This document shows positions 12,505 to 24,500 of a stretch of 64,000 nt of DNA, piece by piece. How positions within the stretch are numbered: the first letter of the stretch is position 1; each line of letters opens with the position of its first letter. The notes below the pieces were generated by a model. The model was not told the DNA's origin, did not search any database, and saw nothing but the letters and a program-made list of their open reading frames with translations. The DNA is from Proteles cristata cristata (Eukaryota; Chordata; Mammalia; Carnivora; Hyaenidae): NCBI GenBank assembly GCA_017311185.1, contig JAESUZ010005104.1:1-64000 (forward strand). The letters run 5' to 3'. The position numbers and the translations under genes were made by a program.

Positions 12505-15500
12505 GCTAGGATACAGTGTGGGCCTCTGGCGAGAGCCCTGCCCCAAAGGTACCCACAGCCTCAGCCTGTGGGGGTGGCGCCCCCGCATGGGCTCACAGCT
12601 GAGAGGACCAGGCCGTACCACTAGCTTTCTGGCCTGCCTGCAGTGTGCCCTTGCATGTAGCAGATCTGGAATTAATACTTGGGACTTAATCTCAGACCTT
12701 GGGCTCATTCTCCCATGTGGGTTAGTGAAAGCAGCTCAGCCCAGACCCACACACCTCCAGTTCACTGGGCATCAGAGAGCAGGCCAGCTGTCCCTTCAGT
12801 GCCCCCAACCCCTCTGCACCTCAGACTCTTCATCTGCAAACCAGAGGATGTCATCTTGTTGACAAGGGATGATGTGTGACTCCACGATGGCTGCATGTTG
12901 TTGTGACATTATTTGTACAGTGGAGCCTCCCCACCATAGAGTGGTGGACCTGCCTCGCACAGAATCCCCTCTACTTCCACGCACCACAGAAGGGGCCGCC
13001 CTTGTCCCTGCTTGGTAGGTGAAGCAGGTGAGGCACTAGGAATGCAGATGGCTGGAGAGCCAGTTCAGATCTGTGGTCCTCCAGTGCCCAAGCCTGCTCC
13101 TTGTGTCTGGCTGCGGCTGTCCTCTGCAGATGGTGTGGGGCAGAGCATGGCCCCTCTCAACGGGCCTGAGTATGACCTGGCTATGTGGACCAGAAAGGCA
13201 CATCTTCAAGCCCAGGTGCAGGAGGGCCTGGTGACACAAAACACCACTGTGATGCCCAGTATAGAGGTATGGCGTGCTAGGAACAGGCAGGCTCCAAACA
13301 GAGTCCCCATTGGTGCACACCATGTTCATTTCCTAGGCTTACTGGTGGTCTCCAGGTGCTCCCTGCACAGGGAACTTCTGTAAACCATTTCATGCTCCTG
13401 AGATGGTTCAGAGTTATTCACATGAAAAACCCCACCAGGAAAGAGAAGGAGGCAGAGCTCTGGTGAATGGGCAAACTGAGTCAGTGCCGAGCAAGCCTCC
13501 CACTCAGTGAAGAGGTAAAATCGGGAGAGACTGGAGGCGGCTGCCAGGTGGTGATGCTGATTAGAGGGACATGCCGGTCACTCAGGAATGACGCGTGAAG
13601 TTTTGCAACGCCCGGCAGCGCCTGAGCCCACGAGCTTGTGCGGCCTAATTAGGAGGCTCGGCTCCCAAGTTCCTACGGGGAGCAGACAGAAACTCGCAGC
13701 AGCCTTGGCTAATCGCCTTAAAAGTCTCTTGTTTGTATAGCACAGGCTCGACTTGGCGCCGGCCCAAATCAACTTGTTTTCTTACTGTCAGGTTCAGATT
13801 CTGGAGATGCCATCCAAGACGTCAGTGTGCACCCTGAAGCCGGAGGCAGATGCCAAGCCGGGCATGCCCATGTGCCTGGAGCTGTGGCAGGTAAGGCCCA
13901 GCGCACGCCAACCACGCCCTGCCAGCCACGCCCTCTGGGCGGTGAGTCATGTCCCATTCACGATTTGGTTTATCGTCAAGCCAAAGGACAATTAGCCCCC
14001 TGGGAGTACATGTACACGCTACGTTCGCGGCCTCGGTATCCCAGCCAGCTCCTGCTGTCCTCCTGCTGCTGCTGCTGCTGCTCCTACAAACTGCCCAGGA
14101 CAGGCCTGGCTTGTGCTGTCCTCCACAGGGTGTCCCCCTGCCCGTGCGGTGAGGAGGGACAGCTGGGTCAGCTGAGCTCCGCTCCTCTCTGCACACCAGT
14201 CCGCAGCCCTGCAGCCCTGCACGGGGCTAGGAGGGAAGTGCTGACTAACCCTGCAAGCCTGCGCGGCCCTTGCTCCACTTGGGATTACTTTGTGTTCCCT
14301 CTTTGCGTCATAGAGGCAGGAGTGGGCTTAACACGTTGACTTTCCCTGCAGCCACACTTGGCATTTCTAATTCTTGACTGCCATTTCCTTCTTTCTTGAC
14401 TATTCTGAGTAGAGAGGGTCAGGAGGCCTCTCCTGGGGCTGGGGCTGGCAGCTGAAGCCTGGGGCCGGGGAGTGGGTCGCAAGCCTGAGTGCTGGTTTTG
14501 GCTTGAGCTCCAAGCCTGAGGCCTGGGAGGGTTCCTCCTGAGGCCACCCACCTGCCTCTAACCAGAGGCCTCCTCCCTCCTCAAGGCACATCCTCCTCTC
14601 CCCCACAGGGGTCAGCACTGGCTCAAAGTGTGTGTTTCTGCTCCTCACGGCTGCTAGTGTTTGGGGCAGCAAAGCAAATGGTCTGGTGTGCTCACTTGGA
14701 AAGAATCCCAGGCAGCATCTTGGCCACGGCAGACACCGCGGTGACTAGGTCATTGACCAGTGCTTGCCTTGGGAGTACAGTTTATAGGTCACTTTCCCAG
14801 CTCTGTTCAGTTCAGCAGCACCTTCTGAGAGCCGCCCCGAGCCTGCCTGAGATCAGGAGGAAGTGATTCCTGCCTCGTGCCTCACTGCTCATTTGAACTT
14901 TTCATAAGATGGGCCCTGGGCAGTTTGGAGGTGTCTGTGGGACCAACAGGACCCACAGGGCCAGGCACCCCAGAGACCCTGCCTCAAGCTTTTTGTCCCT
15001 CCTGGGACATGTCTTCTCTTGCCATTGGTTTCCCCCTGCAATTTGCCCTGCAATTTCTTCACCACTAACATTCCAATTGGAATTTGTTCCCAGTTGGAAA
15101 TCTCTGATAAGCTGATCCTGTGGTGTCCTGCTGCCTCTGGGAGAGAATCCCATGGGGAACTGAGTTGGTGGGGACTCCAAGGTGCCCGCTTAAATGACAG
15201 AGCTCCTGGCGCCAGCAGGTATATGGCAGGGAACACCCCGAAGCTGTGATGCCTTGGGCCCTGGCATGGCGCTCACAGGTCCCAGGGAGGACATTGCGGC
15301 TGCATCCGCTCCTACTCTGCTCCCTGGCAACACTGCCATTGTGTAATCATGTAAAAATTCCAGCAGAAAAATGTGTAGAAATGGGATGTACAAACTTGTT
15401 AAGGTAATTAATATAGTTGACAGAAGGACAAATCGAGTTTTTGTTAGTTGATACAGATCCAACGCAGAGCGTCCTGTTTAAAAAAAAAAAAAAGTCAATG

Positions 15501-18500
15501 TTAATTTTGAAAGGTCCTTTTTTTTTTTCTCTCCAAACCTGAAGGCCCAGGTTGTAATTTGTTAATCTGAGTGTGGCAGAGTGGCCTGACGTGGTAATTT
15601 TCACTGAAACATTTAGATGTATTTTTGTTTTGCTTTTTAAAGCTGCTGAGTTGCGTTATTAGGATGGTCATCACATGAAAGGTCAGGAATATTGATCACA
15701 GTAGCTCTGAGAGGCTCCTGGCCCATGGATCTACGGTCCCCTCCAGTGAGCTGGGAGCTTCCCACGGGACGGGTCCCAGGAGGTACTGTAGGCAGGCCCT
15801 GCCCGCTGGGGTCCCACCCAGTCAGCACAGGACAGGACAGGACAGAAAGTAAGTCCTTGTAACAAGTTCACATCCTCATCCTATGGAGGGCAGCCTGTCA
15901 TCAAAGGCCCAAGTGCATAAGACCACTGTCTTGCCTGTGGTGTCTGTCACTGGAGGCCATGGGGCCTTGCAGCACAGGTGGGAAGCAGCAGCCATCAGGG
16001 CCAGAGCTCAGCATTTAGTCACCCTTGGCAACAGCAAGGTGAGCAGCTGCAGGTCAGCCTGGCTTCTGATCTGGTCCCCCTGTGGTACCTTGATAAGTAG
16101 GTGAGTAGCATGCTGCCCCTAAACTGGCCGAGATGCTCAGAACCCAGAAACCACGGGCATCATGTGGACTCGGGTTACAGAGACTGACCAAAGCCAATGT
16201 GTTGGCCCTGGTAGGAGCCCCAGATGAGGGAAGAACGTACCCGGGGCATCAGACAGTGGCAGGGCCCCGGGGGAGGGGCAGACTGGGCTAAAGCAGGGTG
16301 GATAGGAATCAGGAGACAAGACAGATCACTGCCCTGAGTGGAACAGACCCAAGTGAGCCCCAGGCAAGTTCCTCAGTCCTGGCCTGTGGGTGGGGTCCAG
16401 CAGATCTGGTCTAGGGGGTTGGCATGAGTTCCTGCTTGGCAGGGAGACGGTCAGGCTATTCTCACCTGGCTGTCACCCTTCCTTGGATCCAGATATGGCT
16501 GCTCGTGAGGGGAGGCCCTGTCTGGAGAGGTACAGCTACCTAAAAGGAGGTGCCAGAGCAGAGGGCCTGACCACTGCTTAAAGTACTCTGTCCACCCTTG
16601 GAGAAAAGTGTTGTAAATAATGTTATACCTCACAAATAATTTCCGATCAGATGACTTGACAGATAGCAAAATGGAGCTTTTCCCCATTATAAAACTACAG
16701 GGAAAGTACACCAACAATGTCGTGGCTTTGCATGGGAGTCAATTAGACAGAGCCAGTGGCCACGCTCAGCTGCTCCCAGCCTTGGCCCCTGCCTGGCAGG
16801 CATCACAAGATGCTGTGCACACACAGGGTTCATGGTCACAGGGCCCACTATCCTGACTGCTTGCCCAGTCCGGCCTGCCGAGAGGCAGTCAGCATGCAAG
16901 AGGCCTCAGGGAGGAGCACAGGCTGCCACAGGCTAAGTGAAACTAGGGAGCCTTTCTGTTTTTGTTTGTATGAACATGTATTATCATCAGAAAAAATGTG
17001 TAAGCCGTTTCCGAGGAAATGTAGGAGGTGTCCTCCAGACTAACTCCGGCCTGGGAGGATTCAGTGTGCTATGGGCAGGTCTTGGTGGCTGTGTCCTCCC
17101 CATCTTCTGGCACAGCCATCTCCTTCTGATCAGAGAGCTGGTCTGTGTCACACTCCCTCTGGCTCCCATCACTAACCAGGGCCCCAGTGACATACACCTG
17201 AAGCCTCAGTTTCCCCTTCTGCTGCACAAAGTCCTGCTTCTGTGTGTTGAGGACGTAGTATCCATTTGTCAGACACAAGCCCTGGTGCCTTCTGGCTAAC
17301 CCAGAAGTTAGTTAGTTACCTTAATTAGCTGCATAGCCTGTACTTTCTGAGCACTCTTAAATGTGGAGAGGCACTCTGTGTGGTGTGTACAGCATCTAGG
17401 TACAGAGCCCCTCTGGGCAGGAGAAGCGCCCATACAGCTCAGTAACAGGAGCTCCAGCAGGTGGACAAGGAGGGCCTCCGTGGTGCTGTCGGCCCTTGTC
17501 GGCCCATGACCAGTACGGCCCAGGCACTCTGCTCACTACCAGCCTTGCCAGCAGCAGTAGACCGTCCTGGGGGTTGCAGGTGACCCGGGAGGCAGCCTCG
17601 CTGACCAGCCCCTGTAAGGCCCCCATTCTCACCATTGACCATCCAGGGGCTGGGGGCCAAGCCCAGTCAGAATTCCCCAAGGCTCAGCTGAGCTCCTGGC
17701 TCTCGGAAAATTCACTGGGGAGGAGATGTGCTCAGTTATTTCTGACACTTGAGTGACGCCAACCCCAGGCAGCTTAGCCGGAAATGCAGAGATGAGTGAA
17801 GAGCAAAAAGCATCAGCTGGCGTGTGCTTTGTCCCAGAAGCAACTTGGGCGCCTGTGCTGGAGACTGGGCACCAGTCATGGGGCTGCCACTCTCAGTGCC
17901 GGGGTGACACAGAGTCCCGCGGTGCTCCCCTGAGGTTGTTGCCAAGGCTAGATAAACGAGGCGTCTGCCCAGGGTGCGGAGCCCTCTGACCCACGTCCTC
18001 ATTCATCACAATAGCCCAGGGCCGGCAGAGCTCAGCTCACACCAGTCAGCGCCCTGGCGACTCACCAGGCCTGGGGGGTGGGGGGCTTCCGCGGCGACAT
18101 TGACAAAGCACAGAAAGTTCATTTTTCATTGAGATGGAGCTCACGATTTCCTTTGGCTGGCAGTTCTAGACAGGTGACCGCCTCACGAAGGGGTGGCCGC
18201 AAGTCTCAGCCTGCAGAAAGGAGGCACGGAGAAGCAGCAGCACCCGGGCTGGCGAGCAGCGGCGTGGCAATGTGAGGTGGGGGCCGTGCTGGGCTATCCC
18301 AGGCCCTGTCTCCCCCAGTCTCAGTCCTCAGGCTGCCCCAGCACTGGCCCGTGCCAGCTTTGTGCCAGTGGTGCTGGCCATCCGGGGAGCATGCAGAACC
18401 TCTGAACTGTTACTGCTGGGGAGGGGAACACAGGAAACAGCTCCCCGGCTGGGTCACCCCCAAGGCTCAGCAGGAGAGCCCGCCCATCTCTGGAGCCCCT

Positions 18501-21500
18501 TCTCCCCCAGAACATACCAGGTACCTTTTGGGAGCTGACTGCTGCGCTGTCCCCGCAGGCTGAGTCCAGTCCCCGCCCACTCCTCCTGGCTGGCTATGAG
18601 GACGGATCGGTGGCCCTGTGGGACGTCTCTGAGCGGAAGGTGTGCAGCCGTGTCGCCTGCCACACAGAGCCCGTCATGGGCTTTGACTTTGACTCCCAAA
18701 AGGCCAGGGGCGTCTCAGGCTCTGCGGAGAAGGCTCTGGCTGTCTGGAGCCTGGATGAGCAGCAGGCCCTGCAGGTCAGTACGCCAGACCCGAAGTGTCA
18801 TTTATCCTGCTTTGCACTAACAGTCTGATAGGCTGAAACAATATTTAGGCATGAAGAGGAGTTGTTGCAGATCCCTGGCTAATTAATCACCGTGAGGCGG
18901 GGTGCAGGCAAGCCTGTCCGCGGGGCCGGCGCAGGAAGAAGGGGGCGTGGGCGTTTGTGAACCGTTCACATGGTTTGGGTTTCTCTCAGACCTTGGGTTA
19001 ACAGCAGTCACGTCTTGTCCATCTAGAGAAAAGGCATGTAGAATCCAGGAGTAGGCAAGCCCATTTGCAAAAACTCAGAGGAATTCAGTCAGTAAGGAAC
19101 TGATTAATCAACAAAAACCAACCCAGTGTGGAGAAATCCTTGGAGTCACACCCCCAGGGCAGTCTGTAAGCCAACCCCAGGGAAGCCGTTCCTCACAGCC
19201 GGCCCAGGGACCACAGCTAGGAAGGGGTGTGAGGCCTCAAGGCGGAGCCCGGTGGTGCTGAAAGCCTTCCCACAATGTCTCAGTGGACTTTCTCTTTCCA
19301 CATGACTTGTGGAGTACCTGGAGACCACGTCTGGGCCTGTGGCTGGTGCTCAGCATGTGATGGCCCAGCCTACACGCTCAGCCCTGTTTGAGACCTGGGG
19401 GGTAGAATTGGGGGGGACAGGAAGCCTCTCACTAGGACAGGTCTGAGTGGGCTGCTGGTCATAGGGGTGAGGTGTGCTATGCTTCTTGATGCCCAGAGGA
19501 TGGCCTGGGTGCATTCTGGTGTCTTGGGGTGCCCAAGGGGTCCCCATTAGCCAGGAAGCCTTGGAAGGCTGAGACTTGGCCACTTGTCTTCCAGCAGAGG
19601 CTGCATGGAAGGACAGTGATGTAAACCCAGGTCTGGTGGGGGAACAAGGCCCTGCATGGGAGATATGTGGCCCTCAGGGAGATAGCCAGCAGAAGGCTTG
19701 GCTCCTGGCCTCACCTGGGTGCTCATCACATGTTTGCCCTCCTCTGCAGTAGCTTGGTGGAGACAGGAGGCCGAGGGTGAAGGCATCCCTTAGGGCCCCT
19801 CTCCAGGTGGGAGAGGCTTGCCCACAGCCTAGCAAGCCTGCCTCACCTCACACTTGCCCAGCCCAGGCCCCCACAGCCAGAGGAAGAGGCCCTGGGTGGT
19901 AGCCAATGAGCTCCTAAGGCACATAGATTGGGTGGAGGGGTGGGCCCCCATGGAAAATCAGGGTGTGCTACAGTGCCTAGCAGGTATCAGGGGTCCTGGG
20001 TGCAACCCAGGGGTGGGACATTGCCACCAGGTCATCCCAAAGGAGGGACAGAGTAAGGACAGCAGAGGCAGGGGTTTCACATGGTGGGTGAGGAGTCCTG
20101 AGCAAGAGGGAAGCTGAGAATGAGCAAGGTGAGAGGGTGCTAGAGTGAATGGTAATGGCCATTCTCGATAGTAGAGAGACCCAAGGACGGACACTGAAGT
20201 CAGGCAAAGTAGGACCTAGGAGGGGCCCTTTCATGTCGAAGCTGGAGCTGGAACTGGCATCCTAAAAAGAGCGGTTGCATCAGAGAACGGAGGGGAAAAC
20301 CAGAGCAAGTAGCTAGCAGCAGCAGGGCTGAAGCTATACCTGCTGTCCTGGCACCTCTCCAGGTGGGACGTTAGCAAGGACCCAAGGACAGGGAGCAGCC
20401 AGCCAGAGCCTAGAGAGAGAGGAAGGAGGGGGTCACATGTCACATTTGGGGACAGGGCACACATTCATGCTTCCTTAGCATTGCTCTTCTCCAGCGGACC
20501 AGCTCGTGTCAGCACATGGCTGACTTGTAGTGAAGCCAGATACCCATCTGTCCTGTCCTTATGTTGTCTCAGAGAGTCTGTGGAGGCCCTGCAGGAAGCA
20601 GAGTTAGGCCTCCAAATGGGGCCCAGACTGGCTGTCGGGGGCCAAGCTTCTCCTGCCTCCATCCTGGCAGGAGGGTCCCCAGGCACTGGAATTGTGGACT
20701 TGGGTGGGGATGGGAATGAATGTCTTCATGATGGCTGTCATCTTTTTTTTTTTTTTTTTAAGTTTGAGAGAGAGGAGCGCATAAGTGTGTGGGATAGGGT
20801 GGGGGCAGAGAGAGAGAGAGAGAGAGAGAGAGAATCCGAAGCAGGCTCCACTCTGTGAACACAAAGTCCAACTCAGGGCTCAAATTCATGAACCTGAGAT
20901 CACCACCTGAGCTGAAATCCAGAGTCGGACGCTTAACCAACTGAGACACTCAGGCACCCCGGCTGTCATCTTTAAGACTGGGGCAGAGCCACTCTGGTGC
21001 TGGGTCTTCACGTCCTCAGCAGTGGAGGGCACCTTATGGGGTGTCGAGCCCCGCCAGGCTGGCATTGGAGTTCTCCCTCATACCCTTCCTTCCTGACCCT
21101 CGAGCCTGGTGGGGACCAGTGTCCCCACCTTCCCACTGTGGGGTCCAGTGCTCCATCCTGCCGTGGCTTGAACTTCATGAGCCTGACCTTGCAAAGGGCT
21201 GAAGACTCAGGTGGCTTCCCTGAGAACCCCACCCGAACCCCTGGACCTCTGGAAGGGTCCCCTCCTGCTGATCCAGCCCAGATCTGCCTGGTCTCTGCTG
21301 CCTGTTTTGGGAAACAGCTGCTGGAACTTAAGACTTAAATTTATGGGGTATGTTCCAGTCCAGAGATGAACTTTTACTATACTGATGAATTGAAAAGTTG
21401 AAACACAGGGGATTATTAATGAATTTGAAAGTTAAAGCAGAAGGGGAGCCAGGCACTGTGGAATGGATGTGGTGGTTACATGATGGCGTTACGCTGGGCT

Positions 21501-24500
21501 AGGGGCCTCGCTCAGTAGTGCACATCAAAGGGGGAGGACAGTGCTGCTCCCACTGAGCATGGTCACTAAAAACGGCTGCCTCACCCAGAAACAACTGCAC
21601 ATCAGTTTCAGAGTTCGCCCCAGAGGCCCTAGAAATTTTCGGGTTGTGACGCACAGGCCTCTGAGGAGGAAGTATCAGGGGCCAGCACCCATAGGCACCC
21701 ACATGCATCCTCGCCCGCAGTACACCATGCCGGCCCTGCGATGTGGCCGCCCACCCTGGCCCTGGAGCCACGTGGGCACAGATGTGCCTCACCTCACAGC
21801 CTGCTGTTGGACTCTCTAATGAGCCCAAATCAATCTCTCCCGGGCGGGCGCTGGGAGCAGAGACGCAGATGAGGTTTCCCGCAGCAGAGCGTGGGTAATG
21901 GGAACCAGATGGCGGCCGCGCCGTGTACGCATTCCTGGCACCTGAGGTCATGTGCTGTGAGAGCCACTAGTGGCCACGGATCCTTCCCAGAGGGTCCTCA
22001 TCCAGGATGGGTGCGGCCAGGGGCCACGGCAATGACCGGGGGGGGGGGGGGGTGCCTTCAGCCACTCTCATCAGGACAGTGTGGCCTCAGGGGCATGTGG
22101 TGACACCAGGACACTTGCCTGCCTTCCAGAGGTGGCTTTCCCTCCAGCCTCCAGGGGATTGGGCCTTGGCTGTCATCAGACACAGGTGGTGTGCAGACCT
22201 GCTCCTTCCTCCCACACTTGGGCAGGGCCCATGGCCTTGAAGCAGGGGCTGATTTACAGCCAGCAGTATTTTTAGGCCTTTAAGTAATATTAAGGCCCCC
22301 CCACCCCGCCCAGCCTGGGCCAGGAATCAGACCAACCACACTTTCCCCGCACTGCGCCGGCAGCTGGTTGGCCAGGCATCTCCTCGTCCCACTGTGTGGC
22401 CATTGCCCTCTTTCTCCCTGGCCTTCTCCTAAAAAGTGTCAGCAGCAGGATGTGTGGGACAGGTAGGAAGGAGACTACAGGGCCCTGAGACCAAGAAAAT
22501 TGTGGACACAACCCAACCCACCATATGCATCTCAGATGCATAGCAGAACCAACAAAGCTCTAGCCACTGTCACCACCAACAGTCCCTGTTGGGCCACCCT
22601 CCCCCTCCTCTTCCTCTTTCTCCAGAATACAAGCCTGGGACAGGGACTGGCCTCATTTGGTTTAGGTCCCCATCAAAGCTTTTGCAGTTGCTTCTCTTCA
22701 TTCCTGCCGGGGGAGCCTGCCTTGTGCTTCTGCCTCAAGGCCAGAGTCACTCCTGCCCCCTTGGGCAGCACTGGGCCTATTAGCCCCTCCTAGGTGCGAC
22801 ACTGGCAAGGAAGGCGTTCTCTGCCCCACACCCGCCTTCCAGTGTGTGAGGACCCCAATTCAGGGTCCTCTCTGGAAATTCAGATTCCTCTTCCATTTGT
22901 CCTGGGCTCTCAGTGTTCATCAGCAGAGAGCAAACTTGAAAGCAGCCCTTATCTCTCTGTGAAATACTCCCCCTGGTAACAAATTCACATGAAGATGGTC
23001 TATGAAGGAGGAAACCTGGAAGCCGGGCCCCAGGCGGGTTCCAGGGAGTCTGTGGCTCTGAGCTTGGGACTGACTTGAGGCAGAGTCCACAGAAGAGAAA
23101 AGGATGAGGGACGGTGATGGTCTTCAGTCCTTATTCCTAGCCACCCTGTTCTGGTCCATGAGAGTAGAGAGAGGTTCAGGCAGATGCACACCCTCACATG
23201 CAGGCGCACGTACGATTTGCCTTCTCACACCGGCACAGAGGCTTCAGCTCCCACAGTCCTTCTCCAATGTAGGCGAGGCTTGGCAACCTGGGCATCGCGG
23301 TCCATGATTTGGAGAGCCAGGCACTGGACAGAGCCCTGGAAGAGCAGGAGGGGGCCCTGGACCAGGAGACGCGGGGCAGGTGTGGAGGTGCCTGGAAAGG
23401 TCACTGCAGGGCTGCCCACGTGCTGACGGCACTGGCCAGGAACCCAGGACATTCCAAGTGGAGGCTGGGACTGCGGCAGGGATCCTGGCTGTGCCATGGG
23501 TTGGATGGCGTGCCCCATTTGCTGCAGGTTTTAGCAGGTTCCCATCATATTAGATCCTCCTTCTATTCCTAGCAGGGAAAGAATCTGGAATGTGAATGGA
23601 TGTTGAACTGTCAGACTCCTGGTGTTTTCTTCTCAAATCAGTTACTTTAATATATTGCATGATTTTGTTTTTGTAATATTAAAACAACCACATAGTGCTA
23701 AAATAACCTGCCACATATCTTGTCCATTTCCATGCTGTGGTGCTGGGGCAGAGTTGTTCAGGGCCATCTGTCTGTCTCTCAGTAGACTAAGCTGCACCCC
23801 ATCTCCCGTTACCCCCACTCTGCTTTGGTGTCAGAAGCCCCACAGTCTGGAGCCAGGCATCCCCTCCTCTCCTGATCTCTGGATGAGTTGGCAGGAGGTC
23901 AGTTTTGTGAGTGGCCATGGGTAACTCTTGGCCTGTCCCTCTGGCACAGGCATTTTCTCTGCAAGGAAGGCTTGACTTTCTTGAACTAAGAATTTGTCTA
24001 TGAGCCTAAAAACTTTCAAGGTATTTTCATACTGCCCTTTTTTTATTTGTAATGATTGTTTAGATTTCTGCTATATTTATAAAACTGTCCCATTTTTATC
24101 CCTGATCAGTCATATCTTTATTGATCTTTGTTTATTTTTTCCCTTTTAATTCTTTATAATTTTTTTAAATGTTTGTTTATTTTTGAGAGAGAGAGAGAGA
24201 GAATGAGCAGGGGAAGGGCAGAGAGAGAGGGAGACACAGAATCCAAAATAGGCCTCAGGCTCTGTGCTGACTACAGACACACCGACGCAGGCCTCAAACT
24301 CACCAACCGTGAGATCATGACCTGAGCCGAAGTCTGATGCTTAACCGACTGAGCCATCCAGGCGCCCCTCTTTGTTGATCTTTAAAAATCTTTTTCTATT
24401 TCATTTCTGCTCTAATCTTTCCCTTCTTTGATCCTGTGTTCTCTGAGCTTGGTCTGTTTCTTTGACTTGACCTGGGTATGGAGCCCACTCATTCCCTGCC

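Larger units (their letters stand above)
9787..13791 (+). other. GNB1L intron 3
   Basis: An intron of 4 kb. It contains an AT-rich patch at 10845-10990, a SINE at 11933-12130, a (CA)n run at 12463-12503, a MIR fragment at about 12790-12885 and a compositionally distinct patch at 13600-13750 just before exon 4. Confidence 0.8.
13891..18558 (+). other. GNB1L intron 4
   Basis: An intron of 4.7 kb. It holds a (CTG)n run at 14059-14083, an AT-rich stretch at about 15330-15660, a short CAGGA tandem run at about 15828-15848 and a MIR fragment at about 17195-17245. No exon was recognised. Confidence 0.75.

Noticed and set aside
20810..20835. CRISPR-like or satellite arrays
   Set aside because: GA-rich runs belong to antisense SINEs. 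No regularly spaced repeats with unique spacers exist in the window, and the organism is a mammal.
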